From positions 35,789-41,107 of the forward strand of contig NHDB01000008.1 in assembly GCA_002167945.1 (NCBI GenBank): a stretch of DNA of 5,319 nucleotides, given 5' to 3'. The notes under the pieces are model-generated. The model did no database searches, had not been told where the DNA came from, and worked only from the letters and a program-made list of their open reading frames with translations. Of the stretch, positions 1-5,008 are shown in pieces. Made by a program: the position numbers and the translations under genes. Positions within the stretch are counted from its first letter, which is position 1. Each line of letters opens with the position of its first letter. Source of the stretch: Flavobacteriaceae bacterium TMED48. Its GTDB lineage: Bacteria > Bacteroidota > Bacteroidia > Flavobacteriales > Flavobacteriaceae.

Positions 1-465
1 CCTGCAATCGACCTTCGCTATGACGATGAACTGGTCACCTCTCATGATCAAAATCAAATTCCCTCCACTCCTGTTCCTGCTGCTGCCAACATCCCCATAC
101 TTGCAGACGGTTGCGATGTAGTAGGTATAGACGAAGCCCAATTCTTTGACGATGAAATTGTACAAGTATGTAACGACCTTGCCAATAGAGGAATAAGAGT
201 GATTGTTGCCGGTTTGGATATGGATTATAAAGGAAATCCGTTCGGTCCTATGCCTGCATTGATGGCAACTGCAGAATACGTCACTAAAGTACACGCCATT
301 TGTACCCGTACTGGGAATTTGGCAAACTACAGTTTTAGAACTTCAACTGAAGACGAACTGGTGCTTTTGGGGGAAAGGGAAAATTACGAGCCCCTCTCTA
401 GGGCTGCATTTTTTAGTGCAAATCAAAAAAAAGACCTCCATAAGAAAAAGAATAAAAAATCCTAG
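1..465 (+). CDS. tdk: Thymidine kinase, type II (TK1-like), 5' end missing
   Basis: Phosphorylates thymidine (and deoxyuridine) with ATP in the cytoplasmic salvage route to dTMP. The frame is open from base 1, so the first ~60 residues, including the P-loop, lie outside the window; 154 C-terminal residues are visible. Seen here: the Walker-B/catalytic segment VVGIDEAQFFD (visible residues 40-50, with E45 the expected catalytic base), then GLDMDYKGNPFGPMP (71-85), both hallmarks of the TK1 family, and the C-terminal nucleoside-binding lasso up to EYEPLSRA-type sequence (NYEPLSRAAFF, 128-138). The structural zinc site of typical type II enzymes is mostly gone: only C101 remains, with T104, S133 and A136 at the other ligand positions by my alignment. 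The protein ends in a lysine-rich tail (KKDLHKKKNKKS) coded by an A-rich stretch. The stop is 11 bases before alr, suggesting co-transcription. Family assignment is secure. Confidence 0.97.
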   Translation, partial: PAIDLRYDDELVTSHDQNQIPSTPVPAAANIPILADGCDVVGIDEAQFFDDEIVQVCNDLANRGIRVIVAGLDMDYKGNPFGPMPALMATAEYVTKVHAICTRTGNLANYSFRTSTEDELVLLGERENYEPLSRAAFFSANQKKDLHKKKNKKS

Positions 466-476
466 CACCAAAACCG

Positions 477-1565
477 TTGAACTCACTTCACCTCTACCTC
501 ACTCATCTCGATCACAATTTTGGTGTCATTCGCAATCAGCTCAAAACTACTACCCAAATTATCGGAGTAGTCAAAGCCAATGCCTACGGCAGTCTAGCAA
601 TCCCTTTTACGAAAAGATTGGTAGAGTTAGGGGTCGATAAGCTAGCAGTTGCCTACACTGAAGAAGGCATTTTTTTAAGAGAAAAGGGTATCAAAACACC
701 CATCATGGTCTTTTACCCGCAACAACATACCATACCCGATTTGATTGCTGCGAATTTAGAACCTTGTATGTATTCTAAAGCACTGCTGGAAAATATTGAA
801 CTCCTCCTCAACAAAAAAGAAATTAAAAATTACCCGGTCCATATCAAATACAACACCGGTTTAAACCGGGTGGGCTTTCCCGTTGACGAAGTAGATTTTG
901 TCCTTCAAAAAACAAAACAACCCTGCTTTAGATTGGAAAGTGTGTACTCTCATCTCGCCGCTACTGAAGAGGATCGCCCTTCCAAAATATGTGATTTGCA
1001 AATAGAGCGTTTTAATCAAATCAAACTACAGCATATGGCAGCAAGTGAAAAACCACCCCAATTTCACTTACTCAACAGTTCGGGTGTTTTTAATTATCCC
1101 GAGTGCCAAATGGATGCCGTCCGCTGTGGAATCGCTTTTCATGGCTATGCAAACAACGTAGCATGGGATGCCCTTTTAAAGCCCGTGGCTGAACTGGAAT
1201 CCATCATCAGCCAGATTCACCAAGTCGAGAAGGGGGAAGCTGTGGGTTATGACAACGGCTGGATTGCCCCCCAAAAGGTACAGATTGCAACCCTCCCCCT
1301 AGGTCATGCCGATGGGATTGGGCGTCACTTTGGTCACCACAAAGTTCAGGTCACCATTAACGGTCAACAGGCCCCCATCGTTGGAAACATATGTATGGAT
1401 ATGCTTATGGTAGATGTCAGTGGTATCCGCTGTCAGGCTGGCGATCGAGTACGCTTTTTTGACCAAACCCAGACAGCAGCAGCATTTGCTGAAAAAGGTA
1501 ATACCATAAGCTATGAATTGCTCACTAGTCTCGGACCCAGAATCAAACGCCAACTCCACGATTAA
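477..1565 (+). CDS. alr: Alanine racemase (PLP-dependent), TTG start
   Basis: Interconverts L- and D-alanine, supplying D-Ala for peptidoglycan. At 362 aa it has the normal length of a stand-alone enzyme; it is not fused to MurF as in some Bacteroidota. An N-terminal TIM barrel carries the PLP lysine K33 in VVKANAYGS, K124 (equivalent of the carbamylated lysine) and R131 in KYNTGLNRVGF, H159 in YSHL, N200/S201 in LLNSSG, and R216 in VRCGIA, the arginine facing the PLP ring nitrogen. The C-terminal beta domain carries the second catalytic base Y258 in AVGYDNGW, GHADG (276-280), and GNICMDMLMVDV with M307/D308. Start choice: the frame is closed by TAA at 453-455, and between that stop and the conserved LHLYLTHLDHNF segment the only usual start codon is TTG at 477; it leaves just three residues before the first beta strand. 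No Shine-Dalgarno is visible. Two tyrosines usual in the family are His here (H222, H277). Probably co-transcribed with tdk. Confidence 0.96.
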   Translation: MNSLHLYLTHLDHNFGVIRNQLKTTTQIIGVVKANAYGSLAIPFTKRLVELGVDKLAVAYTEEGIFLREKGIKTPIMVFYPQQHTIPDLIAANLEPCMYSKALLENIELLLNKKEIKNYPVHIKYNTGLNRVGFPVDEVDFVLQKTKQPCFRLESVYSHLAATEEDRPSKICDLQIERFNQIKLQHMAASEKPPQFHLLNSSGVFNYPECQMDAVRCGIAFHGYANNVAWDALLKPVAELESIISQIHQVEKGEAVGYDNGWIAPQKVQIATLPLGHADGIGRHFGHHKVQVTINGQQAPIVGNICMDMLMVDVSGIRCQAGDRVRFFDQTQTAAAFAEKGNTISYELLTSLGPRIKRQLHD

Positions 1566-1576
1566 AACTTTGTTGT

Positions 1577-1600
1577 AAAACAAACGCTTTGTTTTTTTTT
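1577..1600 (+). terminator. Weak AT-rich hairpin with T-run after alr
   Basis: AAAACAAA (1577-1584) pairs perfectly with TTTGTTTT (1588-1595) around a CGC loop, and the T-run continues to 1600. It begins 11 bases after the alr stop and precedes the asd promoter candidate, which fits an intrinsic terminator. The stem has only one G-C-type pair, so it would be thermodynamically weak; partial termination with read-through into asd is possible. Confidence 0.45.
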
Positions 1601-1620
1601 GAAACAAAACAAGCTTCTAT

Positions 1621-1650
1621 TTGCTTGGCTTTGAATTAGTAGTATTTTTG
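1621..1650 (+). promoter_or_regulatory. Bacteroidota-type promoter upstream of asd
   Basis: TATTTTTG at 1643-1650 matches the Bacteroidota -7 consensus TAnnTTTG at every fixed base, and TTG at 1621-1623 lies exactly 19 bases upstream, the usual distance for the -33 element of the primary sigma factor in this phylum. Transcription would start around 1655-1658, giving a leader of roughly 15 bases before the asd ATG at 1672. The match is seen directly; activity is inferred. Confidence 0.65.
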
Positions 1651-1671
1651 CTCCGAATTTTAATTAAACGA

Positions 1672-2661
1672 ATGAAAATTGCGGTAGTAGGTGCCACAGG
1701 TATGGTTGGCGAGATCATGTTAAAAGTTTTGGAAGAGCGAAACTTTCCAATTAGTGAGTTACTCTTGGTTGCTTCTGAACGCTCAGTAGGCAAAACCCTT
1801 AAGTATAAAAATACCGCTCACACAGTTATCGGATTGGAAACAGCTGTCGTTGAGCAACCGGATATAGCACTCTTTTCAGCTGGTGGTTCAACTTCTTTAG
1901 CATGGGCTCCAAAGTTTGCAGAAGTAGGTGCCACCGTTATTGACAATTCTTCCGCCTGGCGAATGGACAGTAGTAAAAAATTAATCGTTCCTGAAATCAA
2001 CGGACAGGAATTGACCAAGGAGGATAGGATCATCGCCAATCCCAACTGCTCGACCATCCAAATGGTCATGGCACTAGCGCCCCTCCATCGAGAGTTTCAA
2101 ATCAAGCGGTTAATCATTTCAACCTATCAGTCCATAACTGGAACCGGAGTAAAAGCGGTTCAACAATTAGAACAGGAGTCTCAGGGACTGGAAACGGATG
2201 CTGCTTATCCACATCAAATTCATAAAAATGCCCTTCCGCATTGTGATGTCTTTTTGGAAAACGACTATACCAAAGAGGAGATGAAATTGGTCAACGAAAC
2301 TCATAAAATATTAAATGACGACCGTATGGGAATTACGGCTACTGCAGTTCGTATTCCCGTAGTAGGTGGACATAGCGAAGCCGTCAATATAGAATTCGAA
2401 AAGGATTTTAGTGTCGCTCGTATTCGGGAATTGCTTCAAAACACTTCAGGGGTAGTCGTCCAGGACGATCCTGCCAATAATCATTACCCTATGCCCATAA
2501 CTGCTGAGGGTACAGACGCTGTTTTTGTAGGTCGTATTCGTAGAGATACCTCTCACCCCAATGCAGCTAACATGTGGATCGTAGCAGATAACCTTAGGAA
2601 AGGGGCAGCTACCAATACCGTACAAATCGCAGAATATTTAATCGCACAAGGACTGGTTTAA
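1672..2661 (+). CDS. asd: Aspartate-semialdehyde dehydrogenase
   Basis: NADPH-dependent reduction of aspartyl-4-phosphate to aspartate-4-semialdehyde, the branch-point step towards diaminopimelate/lysine, threonine and methionine; cytoplasmic. The 329-aa length is normal for the bacterial enzyme. The Rossmann fold starts at the first residue: KIAVVGATGMVG (2-13) is the dinucleotide-binding loop. Then come SAGGSTS (69-75), DNSSAWR (91-97, R97 binding substrate phosphate), the active-site cysteine C126 in ANPNCSTIQ, Q153 in TYQSITGTG, R227 in VRIPV and the acid-base histidine H234 in GGHSEAVNIEF, followed by the C-terminal helix with NLRKGAATN (307-315), which completes the cofactor site. The frame is open back to a TTG at 1621, but ATG 1672 is chosen because the first beta strand begins there and the upstream part overlaps the promoter element. 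It has its own promoter candidate, so it may be a separate unit from tdk-alr. No clear intrinsic terminator follows. Confidence 0.97.
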   Translation: MKIAVVGATGMVGEIMLKVLEERNFPISELLLVASERSVGKTLKYKNTAHTVIGLETAVVEQPDIALFSAGGSTSLAWAPKFAEVGATVIDNSSAWRMDSSKKLIVPEINGQELTKEDRIIANPNCSTIQMVMALAPLHREFQIKRLIISTYQSITGTGVKAVQQLEQESQGLETDAAYPHQIHKNALPHCDVFLENDYTKEEMKLVNETHKILNDDRMGITATAVRIPVVGGHSEAVNIEFEKDFSVARIRELLQNTSGVVVQDDPANNHYPMPITAEGTDAVFVGRIRRDTSHPNAANMWIVADNLRKGAATNTVQIAEYLIAQGLV

Positions 2662-2713
2662 GTCCAATAGCCCCTCTTCTTTTGCCTTTTTAAAACCCTT
2701 TTTTTATATTGCT

Positions 2714-2735
2714 GGTATAAACCCAAATTTATACC
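2714..2735. repeat. Perfect 8-bp inverted repeat downstream of asd
   Basis: GGTATAAA (2714-2721) and TTTATACC (2728-2735) are exact reverse complements separated by six bases (CCCAAA). It starts 53 bases after the asd stop. No T-run follows it, and a T-rich tract lies just before it, so it is not a normal intrinsic terminator for asd; it could be an mRNA 3'-end stem-loop or a dyad operator. Function unknown. Confidence 0.5.
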
Positions 2736-3100
2736 CTATTATGGACATCCTACAGTCTATTCATATCTGGATTTTAGTCAAACGATTGACTTGATGAACA
2801 GAAAAAATGAACGAATATTAAAACAAATAAAAATAGCTAGCGGGTAACAAAACCAATATGCAATACCCTTTGGGATAGTGCGCATAGCCAAACCGTTATC
2901 GTCAATTTTAGAAAATCAAATCCAGGTGACACTACTGGGCTTTACAAAGCCACGTACCTTGGATTATGGATTGCAGGATCACTCCAAACAAAATAAAAAC
3001 AGCCTACAACACCCCACTCCAAGTTAAACGCCTTTTTATATTCCCTGACTGTTTAAACCAGAATACTGTATAAAATCGGCGGTTACTTTAGTTTTTTTTA

Positions 3101-3108
3101 TAAATTTG
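3101..3108 (+). promoter_or_regulatory. Probable -7 promoter element upstream of yceD
   Basis: TAAATTTG matches the Bacteroidota TAnnTTTG consensus at all fixed bases and lies 18 bases before the yceD ATG, preceded by a T-rich tract. No TTG is found at the expected -33 position (the nearest similar triplet, TTA at 3083-3085, is too close), so only the -7 half is supported. If active, it would drive yceD-rpmF with a leader of about a dozen bases. Confidence 0.42.
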
Positions 3109-3126
3109 CTCCTCAATTGTGGATGA

Positions 3127-3648
3127 ATGAATGCGATGAAAGAATTTACAATCCCGTTTGTGGGGCTGAATGAAGGAAAGCATCAATTCGAGTTTACAAT
3201 CGACAACACGTTCTTTACGCATTTTGAGTACGATGATTTTAGTCAGGCAAGCCTTAAGGGGCAGCTGACTTTAGATAAAAAATCAACTTTTTTGGAGTTG
3301 CATTTTCGGGTAAGTGGACCGGTGGTTCTCCCTTGTGATGTTTCTATGGAGTTATTTGATTACCCTGTAGCGGCAGACTTTGATCTGATTGTCAAATTCG
3401 GAATACCTCCGGACAAGCCTTCAGACGAAATTTTAGTTTTATCCGAGGGGAGTTATCAAATAGATGTGGGGCAGTACTTTTATGAAATGGTAGTATTGTC
3501 GCTTCCGCAGAAGCGCGTTCACCCTGGAATAGAAGACGGGACCTTAAAAAGTGAGATCGTAGAAAAACTCAAAGCATTGGAACCGAAAGAAACGCATTTA
3601 AAAGGGTCTGAAGACCCACGTTGGAATAAATTAAAAGATCTTTTGTAA
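3127..3648 (+). CDS. yceD: DUF177/YceD family protein
   Basis: Member of the DUF177 family, named after E. coli YceD and linked to accumulation of 23S rRNA in bacteria and plastids; the biochemical activity is not known. Predicted soluble: no signal peptide or membrane segment. The 173 aa show the Bacteroidota form of the family: KEFTIPFVGL (5-14), an alternating beta-strand region, GPVVLPCDVSMELFDYPV (64-81) corresponding to the family's central V-x-L-x-C motif (C70), VKFG (89-92), then the conserved ILVLSEG (102-108) and YEMVVLSLPQKRVHPG (119-134), and the C-terminal DPRWNKLKDL (163-172) that closes most DUF177 proteins. Start: ATG 3127 gives MNAMKEF; an in-frame ATG at 3136 (MKEF) is possible but shorter than the usual N-terminus as I recall it. 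It is followed after 21 bases by rpmF, the family's standard partner, which strongly supports the identity. Confidence 0.93.
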   Translation: MNAMKEFTIPFVGLNEGKHQFEFTIDNTFFTHFEYDDFSQASLKGQLTLDKKSTFLELHFRVSGPVVLPCDVSMELFDYPVAADFDLIVKFGIPPDKPSDEILVLSEGSYQIDVGQYFYEMVVLSLPQKRVHPGIEDGTLKSEIVEKLKALEPKETHLKGSEDPRWNKLKDLL

Positions 3649-3669
3649 AAAGGATAAAAAAGAAACATT

Positions 3670-3867
3670 ATGGCACATCCTAAAAGAAAAATTTCTAAAA
3701 CAAGAAGAGACAAAAGGCGTACGCATTTCAAAGCTGCGGATCAGCAAATCGCGACCTGCTCTTCAACTGGAGAAGCACATTTATACCACAGAGCGCACTG
3801 GCACGAGGGAAAACTTCACTACAGAGGTAAAGTACTCGTAGATGCAACAGCAACTGCTGAAGCATAA
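3670..3867 (+). CDS. rpmF: 50S ribosomal protein L32 (bL32), without zinc ribbon
   Basis: Small, basic component of the large ribosomal subunit. The 65-aa protein begins with the diagnostic [18 protein letters not shown] (2-19), an arginine/lysine-rich rRNA-binding extension, followed by a short globular part. In many bacteria that part is a zinc ribbon with two Cys pairs; here only C30 remains ([14 protein letters not shown]), and the positions of the other three ligands are T33, H43 and E46 by my alignment, so zinc binding is unlikely. The [17 protein letters not shown] stretch (40-56) is a form I recall from flavobacterial L32. It lies 21 bases after yceD, the conserved yceD-rpmF pair. An AAAGGA sequence ends about 16 bases before the ATG, too far for an efficient Shine-Dalgarno; the leader is A-rich, as is common in Bacteroidota. 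Confidence 0.97.
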   Translation: MAHPKRKISKTRRDKRRTHFKAADQQIATCSSTGEAHLYHRAHWHEGKLHYRGKVLVDATATAEA

Positions 3868-3904
3868 AATCTCGGCTTGAAAACCATGCCAATTTCACTA
3901 GGGC

Positions 3905-3938
3905 TTTTTTATGGCAATTGTTTTAATTGCATAAAAAA
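3905..3938. repeat. Long imperfect hairpin between rpmF and fabH
   Basis: Bases 3905-3919 (TTTTTTATGGCAATT) pair with 3925-3938 (AATTGCATAAAAAA) around a GTTTT loop, giving about 14 base pairs with one bulged G (3913). The transcript would carry the U-run in the 5' arm and an A-run in the 3' arm, so it does not look like an intrinsic terminator in either direction. It sits 37 bases after the rpmF stop and could stabilise the rpmF mRNA end or modulate fabH expression. Confidence 0.55.
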
Positions 3939-3951
3939 ACTACTATCTTCA
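3918..3951 (+). promoter_or_regulatory. Weak promoter candidate upstream of fabH
   Basis: TATCTTCA at 3944-3951 resembles the Bacteroidota -7 element TAnnTTTG but misses two fixed bases; TTG at 3918-3920 lies 23 bases upstream, at the long limit for a -33 element, and falls inside the hairpin at 3905-3938. A start near 3957 would leave a leader of about 30 bases. The 119-base rpmF-fabH gap leaves room for a promoter, but the evidence is thin and read-through from rpmF is as likely. Confidence 0.28.
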
Positions 3952-3986
3952 CTTTTCAATAGATCAGTTTACTGCTTCGCATTAGC

Positions 3987-4991
3987 ATGAATCTAAAAAG
4001 GACGAATCAAACAAAAGCGGCCATCACAGCCGTTGGGGGTTATGTGCCTGATGCAATTTTATCTAATGAAGATTTAGAAAAAATGGTTGATACAAACGAC
4101 GCATGGATCACTTCTCGGACGGGCATAAAAGAACGTCGGATTTTAAAAGATCCAAACAAAGCCACCTCCTATATGGCTATTGAAGCCGCCCAAGATTTAA
4201 TTTCCAACCACCAGATTGATCCTTCAACCATAGATATGGTCTTGGTTGCTACGATAACACCGGACCTTCCTGTGGCTGCAACCGCAGCTTATGTTGCTTC
4301 TTCTATAGGCGCAAACAATGCCTTTGCTTACGACCTAAGTGCTGCCTGTTCAGGCTTTTTATACGGCATGAGTACCAGTGCAGCCTACATCAACTCCGGG
4401 CGCTATAAAAAAGTCTTGCTCATCGGAGCCGATAAAATGTCCTCTATCGTGGATTATACGGACAGAACCACTTGTATCATATTCGGTGACGGTGCAGGAG
4501 CTGTGCTCTTTGAACCCAGCAGTAACGAGTTTGGCTGGGAAGACGAGTATTTGAGAAGCGACGGGACTGAACGAATGTCTCTGCGGATCAAAGCTGGAGG
4601 ATCCCTTTATCCTACTTCGCAAGAAAGCTTAGATAACAATTGGCACAATCTGTTTCAAGAAGGAAAAACTGTATTCAAATACGCCGTATCTGAGATGGCC
4701 AATGCAGCAGAAGAAGTGCTTAAACGTAACAATTTAAAAGGGGAAGAAATCAGTTATCTCGTTCCCCATCAAGCCAATAAGAGAATTGTGGATGCTACGG
4801 CAAATCGGATAGGGCTTGAAGAAGATCAAGTACTGATGAATATTACCTATTACGGCAATACAACGGCAGCAACCATACCGCTGCTCTTAAATGACAATAA
4901 ATCAAAATTTAAAAGAGGAGATAAGTTGATCTTCGCTGCATTTGGCGGAGGTTTTACTTGGGGTGCAGCCTACCTCAGTTGGGCGTATTAA
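3987..4991 (+). CDS. fabH: Beta-ketoacyl-ACP synthase III
   Basis: Starts type II fatty-acid synthesis by condensing a short acyl-CoA (acetyl-CoA, or branched primers in many Bacteroidota) with malonyl-ACP to a 3-ketoacyl-ACP; cytoplasmic. The 334 aa form a complete thiolase fold with the Cys-His-Asn triad: C121 in LSAACSGFLYGM, H261 in VPHQANKRIVDA and N291 in YYGNTTAATIPL. Also visible are NDAWITSRTGIKERR (37-51), containing the CoA-contacting W40 and R44, FGDGAGAVLFE (166-176), and the C-terminal AAFGGGFTWGAA (317-328) typical of FabH rather than FabB/F. The N-terminus is slightly longer than in E. coli FabH (strand AAITAVGGYVP begins at residue 11); ATG 3987 is the first ATG after rpmF in this frame. 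It follows rpmF directly, without the plsX gene found between them in E. coli, and is followed 17 bases later by accB. Primer preference (acetyl versus branched) cannot be read safely from the sequence. Confidence 0.97.
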   Translation: MNLKRTNQTKAAITAVGGYVPDAILSNEDLEKMVDTNDAWITSRTGIKERRILKDPNKATSYMAIEAAQDLISNHQIDPSTIDMVLVATITPDLPVAATAAYVASSIGANNAFAYDLSAACSGFLYGMSTSAAYINSGRYKKVLLIGADKMSSIVDYTDRTTCIIFGDGAGAVLFEPSSNEFGWEDEYLRSDGTERMSLRIKAGGSLYPTSQESLDNNWHNLFQEGKTVFKYAVSEMANAAEEVLKRNNLKGEEISYLVPHQANKRIVDATANRIGLEEDQVLMNITYYGNTTAATIPLLLNDNKSKFKRGDKLIFAAFGGGFTWGAAYLSWAY

Positions 4992-5008
4992 AAATAAAAC
5001 AATCACTT

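Larger units (their letters stand above)
2662..3126 (+). other. Long gene-poor intergenic region, possible decayed gene
   Basis: About 465 bases between asd and yceD without a credible intact gene on either strand. The minus strand is broken by frequent stops in all frames. On the plus strand, the frame of asd's first base (start mod 3 = 1) is open from 2671 to 3027 apart from a single TAA at 2845-2847, and another frame is open from 2841 to 2996 (51 codons). The only ATG in the first is at 2794, giving 17 residues (MNRKNERILKQIKIASG); the second has no usual start codon. A second mini-ORF, ATG 2741 to TGA 2794, overlaps that ATG. None of the translations matches a family I recognise. The region may hold a degraded coding sequence, or only leader and regulatory DNA. 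An inverted repeat (2714-2735) and a promoter candidate (3101-3108) lie within it. Confidence 0.35.

Noticed and set aside
425..432. Run of eight A's near the tdk end as a possible programmed frameshift or phase-variation site
   Set aside because: Slippage would only change the dispensable lysine-rich tail, and neither alternative frame leads into alr in its reading frame before a stop at 453.
416..640. 74-codon + strand ORF overlapping the tdk end and alr start
   Set aside because: It is out of frame with both genes, low in hydrophobic structure, and overlaps the well-conserved alr N-terminus; a shadow frame.
1299..1607. 102-codon minus-strand ORF across the alr 3' end
   Set aside because: It lies antisense to the conserved Alr C-terminal domain, shows no family motifs, and has no other support.
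1621..1671. 17-residue N-terminal extension of Asd from a TTG at 1621
   Set aside because: The Rossmann fold starts at ATG 1672, and the extension overlaps the promoter element and predicted transcription start.
2683..2706. T-rich tract after asd as an intrinsic terminator
   Set aside because: No G-rich arm pairs with the C/T-rich sequence before the T-run, so no stem can form on the + strand.
3051..3058. GTTTAAAC palindrome
   Set aside because: An 8-bp palindrome in AT-rich spacer with no flanking repeat or duplicated copy; expected by chance.
3519..3731. 70-codon minus-strand ORF across yceD-rpmF with a lipoprotein-like start
   Set aside because: It is antisense to conserved yceD and rpmF codons; the hydrophobic run results from the complement of A-rich lysine codons.
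4359..4622. 87-codon minus-strand ORF inside fabH
   Set aside because: It is a shadow of the fabH coding sequence without recognisable motifs.
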